Source: Calycina herbarum (lineage: Eukaryota > Ascomycota > Leotiomycetes > Helotiales > Pezizellaceae). Taken from it: a stretch of DNA of 64,000 bases. Every line of letters begins with the position of its first letter. Within the stretch, counting starts at the first letter, position 1. Location: assembly GCA_001414485.1 (NCBI GenBank), contig LLEY01000110.1, positions 124,001 to 188,000 of the forward strand. Direction: 5' to 3'. Under the pieces are notes generated by a model. The model was not told where the DNA came from. It ran no database searches and saw only the letters and a program-made list of their open reading frames with translations. Positions 14,701 to 24,776 of this stretch are shown in pieces. A program made the translations under genes and the position numbers.

Positions 14701-15305
14701 CTCTCCCACAATCACCTCCTCTCCTCCGAGACAGAGCGCCGCACGGCATCTCCAGATGACATTCAGTTCTTATCGCGGTCCCCTCCCCTGCAAATCTGAT
14801 TGTGGTCGTTCGCGGTCAACCTACTGAAGGCTGGCATTCCAAGCACTTACACTTACACCCCAAGTCCCGGCGCCCGCTTTCCAGCCCAGCACAGCGTCCA
14901 CTATCCCACTACCACCACCAGCAGCACTCCAGTCTTTATCTGCACCCTCTACTCTCTACCCTACCTCCCTACAGCTCGTGTGATCCAACCCCCAACCGCG
15001 AACGACGATCAATCATATCAGTCGACATAGTACAACTACGATTACGCCATCTCCGATAAACTGCTTCCTTATTTTCTCGTCCGTCTGCAGTTCTGTTGCT
15101 CTTCTCGAACCCGATTGTCCCACCTGCAACCACGCTTCCCTTCCCCACGCTTGCCGAGACCTGCATAAATTCCAACGACTCCACGTTTGTCCCCTAAACC
15201 CATCAACACCAGATCCTTTGTCAACCGCCGACCAGCGGCTCAATCTGATCCGTACTCGTTGGGTGACTGGATGATCTGCCAGATGCGGATCACCAGCTTG
15301 TGAAA
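11794..15305. other. Long intergenic region, no supported gene
   Basis: About 3.5 kb separates the divergent ARA2-like and SIP5 genes. The longest frame, 12,331-12,885 minus, encodes an unstructured, Cys/His-scattered sequence without domain or splice support. The last 700 bases before SIP5 are CT/CCA-rich and look like promoter and 5' leader. One short tandem repeat at 14,397 is listed separately. I see no RNA gene. Confidence 0.45.
14397..14437 (+). repeat. Octanucleotide tandem repeat (GGTAGTTT)n
   Basis: About five uninterrupted copies of the 8-base unit GGTAGTTT lie in the promoter-side intergenic region of SIP5. The copies are essentially identical, so the tract is probably length-variable. 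No function is implied. Confidence 0.85.
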
Positions 15306-17965
15306 ATGGGCAACAACAGTACGAAAGAGTCGAGGGGCCAGGAGTCACCATCCAACCGGCGACATGGTGACGGTGGGACCAGCGGGCCAACCTCTCCTAC
15401 CGATCGGAACCATCCTCAGCACCCATACAACTCGAGGAGTGGTCGCGGAAGTAGGGCTGATCTGACTACGCTGCTGGGGATAGGATCTTCCAGCAATGAA
15501 GTGCCAGAACGGAGGGAGACCAAGCAGGAGAGGGAGGCAAGGAAGTTGGAAAAGGAGAGGGTTGCTAGAGTCAAGGAGAGAGAACGGAGCATAAAAGAGG
15601 AACATGTAGATGGCGGGTATTTGGTTACTATGGGAGTCTACACCGGGCACGAGGACTTCAACAAACCAGTTGTGAGACAGTTGATGGTATGATTAATACA
15701 ATGGGGTAGCTATGAGATCATCATACTGACTGGTTATAGATTGAGCGAAGAATCGCCCCTTTCTGGCGCGGTTTGGACGATTTCAAGGACGAATGGACTG
15801 AATACCAGCTAGTAGCGGCTGGCAGAGGTCTGCCCATTCCCGCTGCAGATGAAATACCACCCGAGGGATTTGCTGGCGTCGCCTCTGCGGAACCTGCAAA
15901 TGCGTCTAGCAATATACAGAGTCTCATGGTTCCTATTGGTGGCAGATCACTTTCAGCTTCTTCTGATGTCTCTGGAACTCTTTCTCCCTCACACCCTGCC
16001 TTTTCAGTGCCTTCCCCCACCTCACCGACAGCCGCACAGTCAACGTCCCCCTTCCGACCCAGATCCAAAACTCTGGCTTCCCTCACAACTTCATCGAAGA
16101 ATACCTCTTCCACGGAATTGATACCCCAGGAAATTCAACTACCTCATGATCCTTATGTTAATGGTCAGCAGCTTGAAGTGTTTTTGTATAAAGATGCCTC
16201 GGAATGCCCGATTTGTTTCCTCTATTACCCTCCATACCTCAACAAGACCAGATGCTGCGATCAGTCAATATGCTCGGAATGTTTTGTGCAAATTAAACGC
16301 CCTGATCCTCATCCACCCGAGCACGAACACAATGACCCATCCAATCCAGCTCCACCGCCAACTGAACCATCCGCCGAGGCAGAAATGTTAGTTTCAGAGC
16401 CATCTACTTGTCCATACTGTCAACAAGCGGATTTTGGTGTCACGTATGATGCCCCTCCTTTCCGACGCGGTCTCTCTTACCAGAATCCTCATCACGGTTT
16501 AACCAGTCTTTCCTCGGCCATGTCTTCTTCTTCTTCACTGAATTCAACAAGCATTCCGCCTGCTGCTGTACCTACCACTCACAAAAGGCGGACAACATCC
16601 ATTTCGGCCAACGCGTCTACAGTTATTACAACAGACAGAATACGACCGGACTGGGCTACAAAGCTATCGACTGCACGTTCTCATCTTGCAAGGCGGTCAG
16701 CTGCAGCAACTGCTCTACATACAGCTGCATATCTGATGGGGAATAATACGGATAGCCGAGGTTTTAGGAGTCGATTTGGAAGACATCGCCATGAAAGTAG
16801 CCCAGGGACAAGTGGAGCGGTCACACCATCACCCGCCGCTCCCAATGATAGTGGTAACCAGAGCAATGCACCTGAGCAAGACTCCCAAACGCGGAGAGAA
16901 GGCGGTGGCGGTAGCTCTCGTCGACGAACTAGAATGGAAGATTTGGAGGAAATGATGATGATGGAAGCTATAAGATTGAGTTTAGTAGCCGAGGAGGAAC
17001 GAAAAAAGAAGACCGAGAAGGAGGCTGCCAAGGAAGCGAAGAAGAAGCTCAAAGAGGAGAAGAAAAGGGAGAAGAAGGAGAGAAAGGTCTATGGCAGTGG
17101 GGCTAGCTCAGCAAGTGGAAGTGCCTTGAGTTTATCATTACCCAGTCTTGGCAGAAGAAGGGGTAACAGTGGCGCAAGCAATTTGCAGAGAGAGATAACA
17201 CACGAAACCCCGGAGCCTTCGGATCCTAAAGGTAAAGGTGTTGATCGTACACTGCCAGTGGAAATTTCGCGAGGGGAAAGCAGCTCTAGTTCCGGGACGC
17301 CTGGTGCTCGAAATTTGGATATATCTTCTTTTGCGTCTGCCAACGATTCTCATCAGGCTTCGCCCTCTCCTACGGCACCCGAAAAACCTTCTCATCTCCG
17401 TCAGATGAGTAATGCTTCAAGCCCAGCTTCCTCGTTCGTCGAATCTGCTGGTGGTAGTTTAAGGCATAACTCACGAGGACCTAATGGGTCTTCCTCTACT
17501 CTGGACTCGCCTCATGCGTCCGGTACCAACATCGCGACACATTCCGACGAGACCCCGCCAGAGAACGAGGAAGGACATGATGGAACGGCCTCGGAACCAA
17601 TGTTCAATTTCCGAAGTCTGGCGGAAATGATTGGGAGTGAGGACCGCAATGGCGAGGATAAACAGGATGCTGCGAAACATATTGAGTATCTGAATGGAGG
17701 GCAAGGGGAAGGCTCGGATGGCAAGAGTCATGCTGAAAAGGAAGGCACGGAGCTGGAGGAGAGTGTTGCTACTCTGAGGGTCAATAGTTCGGCTAGCGGG
17801 GATGCGAGTGGTGAGAATCGACAGACGACTCTCTTAGAACCACAAAGGACAACGCCTGAGGTTATGCTTACGCCTGAGACTCCGGCTGCTGCAAACGATG
17901 ATGGGGAGGATAAGCAGTTGGGGTCTGGGTGGAGTGAACAGGTCACTAGGGAGATTACGCAGTAG
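15306..17965 (+). CDS. SIP5: SIP5-like protein (Snf1-interacting), zinc-binding
   Basis: Two exons, 15306-15686 and 15740-17965, joined in phase 0 across GTATGA..TTATAG, give 868 residues. The N-terminus MGNNSTKES has the N-myristoylation pattern seen in fungal SIP5 proteins. A conserved basic/acidic block follows ([20 protein letters not shown]), then [19 protein letters not shown], which runs across the intron into [20 protein letters not shown]-like cysteine cluster lies at residues about 283-354: [21 protein letters not shown] and a distant CPYC. The C-terminal half is Ser/Thr-rich with an acidic-basic helix at about 540-590 ([20 protein letters not shown]), probably coiled coil. Yeast Sip5 links the Snf1 kinase to the Glc7 phosphatase in glucose signalling; the role here is inferred by homology. 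The start is the ATG whose product matches the family's MGN terminus. Confidence 0.88.
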
Positions 17966-18336
17966 CAATTGGAACTGGACGCAGACCCGGGATATGATAA
18001 ATGATGGTATGATGGATACAGGGAGTTCTTTTTTGTCCTTTTTTCTGCGCGCTGGGTTTTTCTTTGTCCTTTGAGAGAAGCATGATACATGGTATTAAAG
18101 GCGTTTTTCCTTGATGGATTGGGGGTCGGGTGGGAATATTTCTCTCTTCTGTGTATGATGGGCTAAGGTCGGGTTGGAGATGTATGGATGGCATGTTTAT
18201 AAGGGGAGGTCTTAGGCGTAAAATGGGGAGAATCAAATTTTTTGAGTGAGATTTCTCTCTTGGACTTTATTTATTTGAATCCCCTTTTTTTTGTGGCAAT
18301 CTTTGTCCTTGTTCTGTGTACAAGACTGTATCAAAA

Positions 18337-18477
18337 AGTCTCCTAGAGTCGAACTGATTACTCGAAGTCGACTCGAACGACCGACATCGATTATACGGGT
18401 TTCGTCCGGTGAGTCACCTTGGATAATTGAGTTTGTTGTCCAAGGCTATCTTCCTGTGCGTCTTGACGACGGAGACT
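18337..18477. other. Nested inverted repeats, possible structured RNA or palindromic element
   Basis: AGTCTCC at 18,337-18,343 is the perfect complement of GGAGACT at 18,471-18,477, so a 7-bp stem could close a 141-base segment. Inside it are CCTTGG/CCAAGG (6 bp), CGTC-TT-GACG, and GACTC/GAGTC stacked with ACCG/CGGT around 18,369-18,415. Two box-B-like TTCGA-C/G-TC stretches lie on the minus strand, and five Ts follow the GGAGAC end on that strand. It does not fold as a tRNA: there is no U33 and no consistent anticodon arm. I report the structure, not a function. Confidence 0.25.
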
Positions 18478-19079
18478 CTTACTTTGGAGAAAAGACGTGG
18501 GAGTTGCTGTGCTTTGTTTCTTGGGGGTTCGTTTTTTATGTTATTTTGTGAAGGGGTTTGGGGTGTGTGATTGGTATATAGTGAGATGGGAGAGGATGAG
18601 GGATAGAGGGGACATGGAACTTTTTGCTTATTTTTTTGAGGGGGGGGTGGCGCGTGATGCCTGGCACGATGGGGTTGAATTGAGGTTGAATTGAAGATCT
18701 CGGGTTTATTTGTTTTTCTTCTTGGGTTTTCGATTTTGAGGCGGTTGAGTTGAGAGGAAATGGAGAAAGAGGACTGTATGACGAGAAGGCATCACTCGTT
18801 AGATTCTGGCTTACTTGTTAGCCTCCAGCTTACTCGCTTATTAGCAAGTTACTTATCAAATATATCAAATATATCAATTATTATTATTTGATTCACTGTT
18901 GCTTGTTTGCTTGTACTGACAATCACAAGAGCGCTTGTTCTATGGCGCGAAATGGGAGGTTAGAGACGTTGGACTTTGAAAGTGCAAAAGATGTCTATTA
19001 GTAGTGCGTGACAAGAGTTGGGGGCGGAAAGGGGAGGTGATGAAGGTTGGGTAAGGTGAGCTACTAGTTGGCGAGTAAA

Positions 19080-19230
19080 CTGCATTCCACATTGGGGCTG
19101 AAAATGCACGAGTAAGTCGTGAGTAAGCTACGCATAAGCCACGAGTAAGCCATGAGCAAGTAACCTATCAAAAATGGCGAGTAAGCTGCGAGTAAACCAC
19201 GAGTAAGCCACGAAACGAATAAGCCAAGCT
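19080..19230 (-). repeat. Degenerate ~10-base repeats (CGAGTAAGCCA type)
   Basis: About ten imperfect copies of a (C)GAGTAAGCCA-like decamer occur in roughly 150 bases. A few inverted relatives (GCTTACT) lie at 18,805-18,850. Spacing is irregular. It is a decayed minisatellite of no evident function. Confidence 0.6.
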
Positions 19231-20756
19231 CCACATTTGAGGGCCTGAAAAGAAAGCACGGGGTTAGATGCCCCAAAACGTCGATTTATTATCTGAATTC
19301 TTTTGGGATAGTGGGGGGATTATGTTTCGGGGAATGAGCTTACATTTTGTGCTACAAGGTAAAAGTATTCAATTGGAGAGATTGCTTGGTTACAGGCTGC
19401 GAGAAAAACCCCACGACGCCGAATGGCACGACTTATATCAAGATGAGCCAAGAATAAGATCATGGGAAACCGAGGCGGTCACTACCAGCAGAGTCGAGCT
19501 CGAAGAACCCATATAGTCATTAATTTATGATCATCTAACCGACCTCGGAAACTTGGAAGTGCAGCTCGACGACTTTTTCCATTCGTTGAATTTATGCTTA
19601 GTTCTTTCTTAGCTTGATTTTTGTACAGTTGTTTTAAAGTAGCTACTAGTAGAATGATTCATTTTCACTACAGAAGTTCAAGATGGTTGAATAAAAGGAG
19701 TGATATAAGAAGAGAAAGAGAGGAGAGGAAAGGAAATGGAATTGTTCACCTGCTTCTCCTTTCTCCTTTTTGTCCCCTCATAAGGCTAAGAAACTTCCTT
19801 CTACATGGATATCTATTTATGCTCCCGTGCCGTGTTAAGAAAACCAAAGGATAGAAGAAAATTAGGACTCGCTTGAGTTCTTAAGGTATTATTACTAGCT
19901 GGAACAATTTACTCGATCAATGACTGATGTGAGTTTCGCATTCAAACCAGGAAAGTAAACAAACAATCCTTGGCTGTTTCAATTATTCTACGAAGAATGG
20001 TATCAGAAGTGTTGTTAGAGAAAGTTGGGAAGAGTAGAAAGGATATTTCTTGATTATTCTAAAATTCCATGACGACCTAAATCTTCGGCTGTCCTGGAGT
20101 TGTTCAAGTTATAAAGGAGTGGGTACAAAAGTGGCCCAGCCGAATGAATTACAGTTGGGTTTTCTGGAACTAAGAGTATCCCACATAACTTGAAGAGAAA
20201 ACTATTCGTGATATTTTATAAAAGGCTTCATTATTCAACCCATTCAGAGGTATTCTCAATTCCGGCAAAGCTAGAGTAAATTGCTCTAATCGTACACGGA
20301 CATCATACAATCGTCTGTAATTCTTCACACCGTACAGCATGCCCCCTTTCCCAGTCCCTCGGTCTCCAAAGTCTACAGTGCAGTTGCAGCGTTCGCTTTC
20401 TCTTTCTTGCGAAAAATGCCAGTAGACCACATTCAAGGTGTAGCACAACTGAATTGGATAATTCAAGAACGACAATTTTGGGACCTTCCATGGCTACATA
20501 GTGTTTCGGTATCGAACCTGTTTTATCCGGAGTTTGGAGACACTGAAATAATTCATCTGCAAAGATTGAAGGTGGATTCCAGCGAACAAAGTTGCCAAAT
20601 ATTCAGTCAGCTTCAAGCGGCAGACCTCGAAGCAGTTCAATGGGCAAGAGATCTCCGCCAATTGCGAGGACTGTGCCCTTCTTCAACGCCCTGGGACGTT
20701 CCACTCCACAGTAAGACTTGAGCTATACTCGAGTAATCAAATCCATCTGCCCCTCT

Positions 20757-21238
20757 TTATCGTCCAACAGCAACATATCCCTGCCCCCCATCCCCAATCC
20801 TCGGCCCTGAGGACTCATTCCTCTTCTCCACCACCTTCCTCACAGCCGCCCAGCCCAAAAGTCCTACCGTCGTGGCAATAAAAGTCAAAACGACAATCTG
20901 ATCCTTCCTGCTATCTCTCTGGAAACAAGTCGTGAATACATCTTTATCCTCTGCGTTCTTGCAGATGGGCAGTCTTTGGGAGAGACAGAAGGCTTTGTTA
21001 CAAATTGTGCAAGAGGCGGAGGGTGCACGGGGGCTTTTGTCGGGCGACGAGGTGGAGGGCGAGGTGTTGGTTGAGAGGGGGATGATGGTGCTGTTGCTGA
21101 AGCATGTGCATTTGCAGAATGAGGGGGGAGCTGGCTGATGTTAGTAGAGAAAGCTTGAAGAGATTTGGAGAACTTACCACCAGCAAATACTGTTAGAATT
21201 AGAGCGCAGAATACGAGTAGTATTGTAAGTCTGGCCAT
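20757..21238 (-). CDS. Small cysteine-rich secreted or membrane protein, unknown function
   Basis: Two exons, 21238-21178 and 21130-20757, joined by an intron from GTAAGT to CCAG, give 144 residues. Exon 1 is almost entirely a signal peptide, MARLTILLVFCALILTVFAG. Splicing moves to a frame that stays open and reads APPSFCKCTCFSNSTIIPL, then a Ser/Pro-rich linker. A second Cys cluster follows (CTICNKAFCLSQRLPIC .. TTCFQRDSRKDQ), then a hydrophobic helix, IVVLTFIATTVGLLGWAAV, and a short basic tail. The layout implies a lumenal or extracellular Cys-rich domain anchored by one helix. Reading straight on through the intron gives a sequence without the second cluster or helix, so the spliced model is preferred. 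I recognise the block only as a conserved ascomycete pattern with no known role. Confidence 0.72.
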
Positions 21239-21588
21239 GGCTGTGGAGGAGTTGAGAAAGTATCGAAGTTCCTAGGCGGTTGTAGTCTTTCCCGTTGTTG
21301 GTAGGGGTGCGCCTTAATATTAGAAAAAGACGATAAACCGGATCAATTCCTGGGAGCCAGAATTTAACAAAAATAAAAGGCTTTTAACAAGGCGTTGTAA
21401 ACTTGTCGGTGCTGTCGCAACCTTGAAGGTCGCAAGCTGCGATCGATGCAATTGTGGATCTGGCCCGAGCTTCCACGCTAGAGCAGGAATAGCTAGTCCC
21501 AACCTTCCCTTTCACAGAGCAGCATCAGGAGATCCAAAAAAGTTCCAGGTCGACAAAGATCTGATCCTCAACCACCAAACTCCTCAAC

Positions 21589-22947
21589 ATGCGTCGAATA
21601 TCGAGAATCAACAGGTCAATTGACCTTTTAGCCCCAAAACCTACACGAACCCCCGCACAATACCTCTGCGTAACATGTCGACATCAAGCAAACACCTTCT
21701 CGACATCCACCCCAAAAGCTAAGAAGGATCCATTCTTTTCCACCGACGGCTTCCGGAAACGGATATGGGGTACAGATCAGCCACCAGGACAGAAAGATCC
21801 GTATACCAAGCAAGATAAGAATGAGGTAGCGGAGCAGGAGGGGGAAGAGGCAGCGGGAGAGGTATTAGGAGAGAGCACATCAACCATCAGGAAGCCCAGG
21901 AAAGGAGCGTTACTCGAGTCCACGGGGCCAATTCAAAAATACAAACAGCCAAAGGTTTTGTTTGGAATGGAAGTTGTTGGAGATGCAGTCCCGGAATTGC
22001 GAGAAGACCAAAGCTTTATGGCATTTATACCAGAGACAATCGAGAAGGATCCTGCGGTTTTGGCGGTGGCATTACATAGGGCAGTGGTGGAAATATTTGC
22101 ATTGAAGCAGGCTGGCGTGCCTCTGAACTCTATCTCCAAGGAGAACCCAAGCCACGAGCTAGATTGGACGATGGACACTACGATTACCCCAACGGCGAAT
22201 GGCGCAGCTCTGACATTCCCTGAGAACGATACGCTGCAGTCAATATTGCAAGAGCTTGCGTCACCTCTTAGCAGCAGTGAAGAAGCACCTGTCGAGCCAA
22301 CGGAATCCCAAGAAGATGTCGATGCAGATAGATCGCCTGTCGACCCTCTTCACCCAACAGAAACCACCGAACCCGAAACACCAAAGCCACAACCAACGGA
22401 ATCTGAGGAGGACGTGGCTGCTGATCGTTCCGAGGAAAATCCACTGGTAAATGCAAAGATGGATTGGGATGTTCTCAGTACTGATGCGGTTGTTGCGACC
22501 TGGGGTACTGGATGGCTCGAGGTACCAATTGAGGACCTCGAAGTCAAGTTTGCTGTAAGAACTACTCCCAAAACCTCGCAAAGAACTTTACTAATGGAAC
22601 ACCAGATCATAAAGAGAACCATGCAATTGACTGGTGCTCGATTCCCAGACTCAGCAATTCAATCAGCAAAATCAGTTGAAAACCTACTCACCCATTTGAT
22701 CAAACCACCAAAGCCCGCGAAACTCACCGAGGCTCTTGCGCAAAGCCCTGAATTATTGAACTTACCAAACGTCACTGTCTCTGCAAGCAGAGTCACATAT
22801 CACGATAAGGAACGAAAAATTGGTCGACAGAAGCTTGTGAGAGCTGAGTTGATGGCGAGGGGACTTCCTGTTTTCGCAAATAATGGACGAAGAGTCGTTT
22901 GGAAGAATGCTCCTGCGAACAATCAGACCGAGGCAGTCAGCAAGTAA
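21589..22947 (+). CDS. Mitochondrial large ribosomal subunit protein mL50
   Basis: Single exon, 452 residues. The N-terminus is a basic presequence (MRRISRINRSIDLLAPKPTR), then CVTCRHQANTFSTSTPKAKK, a typical matrix-targeting and cleavage region. DGFRKRIWGTDQPPGQKDPYT is the segment I associate with fungal mL50 (mitochondrial ribosomal protein L50 family). The middle (about residues 215-290) is an acidic insertion rich in Pro, Glu and Thr, with two similar stretches of the type ESQEDVDADRS / ESEEDVAADRS, suggesting an internal duplication. The C-terminal part (WGTGWLEVPIEDLEVKFAV .. RAELMARGLPVFANNGRR) is the conserved core. It works inside the mitochondrial ribosome. Assignment rests on recognised motifs rather than a computed match. 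Confidence 0.7.
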   Translation: MRRISRINRSIDLLAPKPTRTPAQYLCVTCRHQANTFSTSTPKAKKDPFFSTDGFRKRIWGTDQPPGQKDPYTKQDKNEVAEQEGEEAAGEVLGESTSTIRKPRKGALLESTGPIQKYKQPKVLFGMEVVGDAVPELREDQSFMAFIPETIEKDPAVLAVALHRAVVEIFALKQAGVPLNSISKENPSHELDWTMDTTITPTANGAALTFPENDTLQSILQELASPLSSSEEAPVEPTESQEDVDADRSPVDPLHPTETTEPETPKPQPTESEEDVAADRSEENPLVNAKMDWDVLSTDAVVATWGTGWLEVPIEDLEVKFAVRTTPKTSQRTLLMEHQIIKRTMQLTGARFPDSAIQSAKSVENLLTHLIKPPKPAKLTEALAQSPELLNLPNVTVSASRVTYHDKERKIGRQKLVRAELMARGLPVFANNGRRVVWKNAPANNQTEAVSK

Positions 22948-23737
22948 GGATACCAGTCGCAAATAGATACCACCTCGAAAGGTTGGTCTAGGACTTGCCT
23001 AGCGAGGAAAGCGGGTCGAGGATATTTCAATGTCTTCATGTATGTTAGAGGTAGGAGATTGCCACGAGAGAGAAGTGTGAGAGGATGATGGACTTCAAGT
23101 TGGACGGGATGCTTAGTTTGCTTGAAACGTGACACGCGAAACGGCTTCGCCCATCCGTTTCTCCTCAAAGCGATATCATTGGTTTAGACATTTAGTCAGC
23201 ATCTCGGACAAAAAGTGGCAGTAACAATTGAAATCGTAACGCGATGACTTAACAATCACTGATTGTAAAAATCTAAAATAAATATGAGTAGATGTGCAAG
23301 AAATTATTTTATCTTTTTATCGAGCGTTGAGAGTTTTTAAATTGTGTGCGTTGAGTTATGTGCGTTGGTATTTTTTTCTTGAAGTAATGCTCCCACTTAT
23401 TTGGGATTATGTTACAGTAGCATTCATTTGAGAAGGACAAGATGAATATCCTGCGACGGAAAGCTTACAATTTCTTCCTTAGTTACCCTCATGAAGTTGG
23501 TCTCTCGTGATTTTTAAAAATTTCTAGATCTTACTGGCGAGTTTCACTTGTTATTTTAGTTCAAAACGTAAAACAGAAGTCACAAACAAGAAACTCTCAG
23601 AAAGAGGAATTGATTGATGTACTCAAATATGAGCACAATGTAGAGTTCTCACAAACCCATGCGCCCTAACGCCTACGCTATGCTCCTCCCTTACCTCCCC
23701 GAAACAAACTCCAAACCTCCTTTCCTCCTAGACATGT
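22948..23737. other. 3' intergenic region, nothing supported
   Basis: Lies between two convergent genes. It is AT-rich from about 23,190 to 23,600 with no coherent reading frame. Confidence 0.5.
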
Positions 23738-24776
23738 CTACTCATGATCGGGTTTGTTTTGGGTCTGTGTAGAAGTAGCAGAACTAAAATTCGGAAGTTA
23801 GATCTAGTAAGCTAATCCAAGGTTAAACTTACTGTGATTGACCAAGGAAAGGTGGACGCTCTTCACTGGTTCCAGGTTTTCCCGGGGACGATTTTGGTGA
23901 ATTAGCGGTTGTAAGTTGTTGAAATAAGAGCTGACCAGGAGTGCTTTGAAGTGCCTGCGAAGAGAGTTAAGTATATACTCGTAAGAGCCTAAACAGAATA
24001 GTCACTTACAGCCAGGAATCCCTTGTTCTCCTTACGCTGGGCGTCATTCTCCTTGCGCTGTGCCCCATTCTCCTTGTGCAGTGTCTCAAAAGCCTGAGAA
24101 GAGAGTTAGATATTCGTAAATAACTGAACAAAATAGTCACTTACAACTCGGTGTTCCTTAGCCTGTGACAAGAGAGCCTGGGAAGAGAGTTAGATATTTA
24201 TTCGTAAATAACTGAACAAAATAGTCACTTACAACTCGGTGTGCCTGGTTCTCTTTGTGATGTGCGTCAAAAACCTAGGAGGAGAGTCAGCTATACTCTT
24301 ATTAAGAAGGCAATAGAATAGCAATTTACAGCCCATAGGACTCCAGTGATAACAAGACCTGTGCTAACAATGGGTATAGCACGACCTAAACCTTTCGTAA
24401 CAGGTGTGACGTTTTTGGCGTGAATGGATAACTTGGCTCCGAAGCCCCCTGCATCGACCTCTGCAATACACTTTTCGGTGAGTTGCTCCGTTCTCTTACT
24501 TAAACGCATTGCAGCTCGCATAGCCTGAGTGAATATTGCTTTAGCGGAGCTTCTATTTCTGGTCTCGAGGCCTTTACGAAACAGATGGTCTAACTTGATG
24601 TTCGTTTCGATAGCGTGTTGTTGTAAATTTTGTAGGTGGGCGAGGACCGATTGTGGGTTATTTTGGCTTGGAAGCGGTGACATCGTAGGCTTCTTTAATG
24701 GCTTTTGGGCATGGGCCACTTTTTGCTTAGCCAAAGCTGGATTTCCGGCTACGTTATCTGGACTAATGAAAGCCAT
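23738..24776 (-). CDS. Unknown protein with duplicated exon-intron cassettes and a membrane segment
   Basis: Six exons: 24776-24330, 24274-24233, 24177-24145, 24093-24010, 23954-23833 and 23783-23738; 257 residues. Exon 1 ends in a hydrophobic stretch, IPIVSTGLVITGVLWA, likely one membrane helix, after a helical region rich in Lys and Gln (LQNLQQHAIETNIKLDHLF). Exons 2-4 are 42, 33 and 84 bases, all phase 0. They encode related peptides: VFDAHHKENQAHRV, ALLSQAKEHRV and AFETLHKENGAQRK, the last extended by two further KEN-type heptads. The separating introns (55, 55, 51 and 55 bases) are homologous; the second and third are almost identical. The cassettes likely extend a charged helix. The last exons encode a Ser/Pro/Gln tail ending KPDHE. 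No known domain is recognised. It sits beside the transposon-rich block. Confidence 0.7.
23955..24329 (-). repeat. Four homologous introns flanking mini-exons
   Basis: The four introns of the preceding gene, at 24329-24275, 24232-24178, 24144-24094 and 24009-23955, align along their whole length. Introns 2 and 3 share GTAAGTGACTATTTTGTTCA at the donor and CTAACTCTCTTC near the acceptor. They differ only by a 4-base indel and one base before the AG. Introns 1 and 4 are more diverged but keep the CTATTCT and ACTCTC blocks. The preceding exon ends, CACCGAGTT, are also shared between exons 2 and 3, so the duplicated unit covers exon end, intron and next exon start. Confidence 0.85.

Larger units (their letters stand above)
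17966..20756. other. Intergenic region with short degenerate repeats, no supported gene
   Basis: The 3' flanks of SIP5 and the convergent cysteine-rich gene. Frames at 20,170-20,721 on both strands overlap one another and match nothing recognised. The region holds a set of nested inverted repeats at 18,337-18,477 and GAGTAAGC-type repeats at 19,080-19,230, both listed separately. Confidence 0.45.

Noticed and set aside
18343..18420. tRNA-like stretch with TTCGA-type box B on the minus strand
   Set aside because: No 7-bp acceptor pairs at tRNA distance, the anticodon loop lacks U33, and the D arm is not formed. Kept only as a structured-repeat observation.
20170..20721. Overlapping frames on both strands (101, 62 and 104 codons)
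   Set aside because: They contradict each other and none shows a domain or splice extension.
23955..24329. Near-identical ~55-base repeats separated by 33-84 bases, resembling a CRISPR array
   Set aside because: Each repeat begins GTAAGT or GTAAAT and ends AG, the spacers are in one continuous phase-0 reading frame, and the organism is a fungus.
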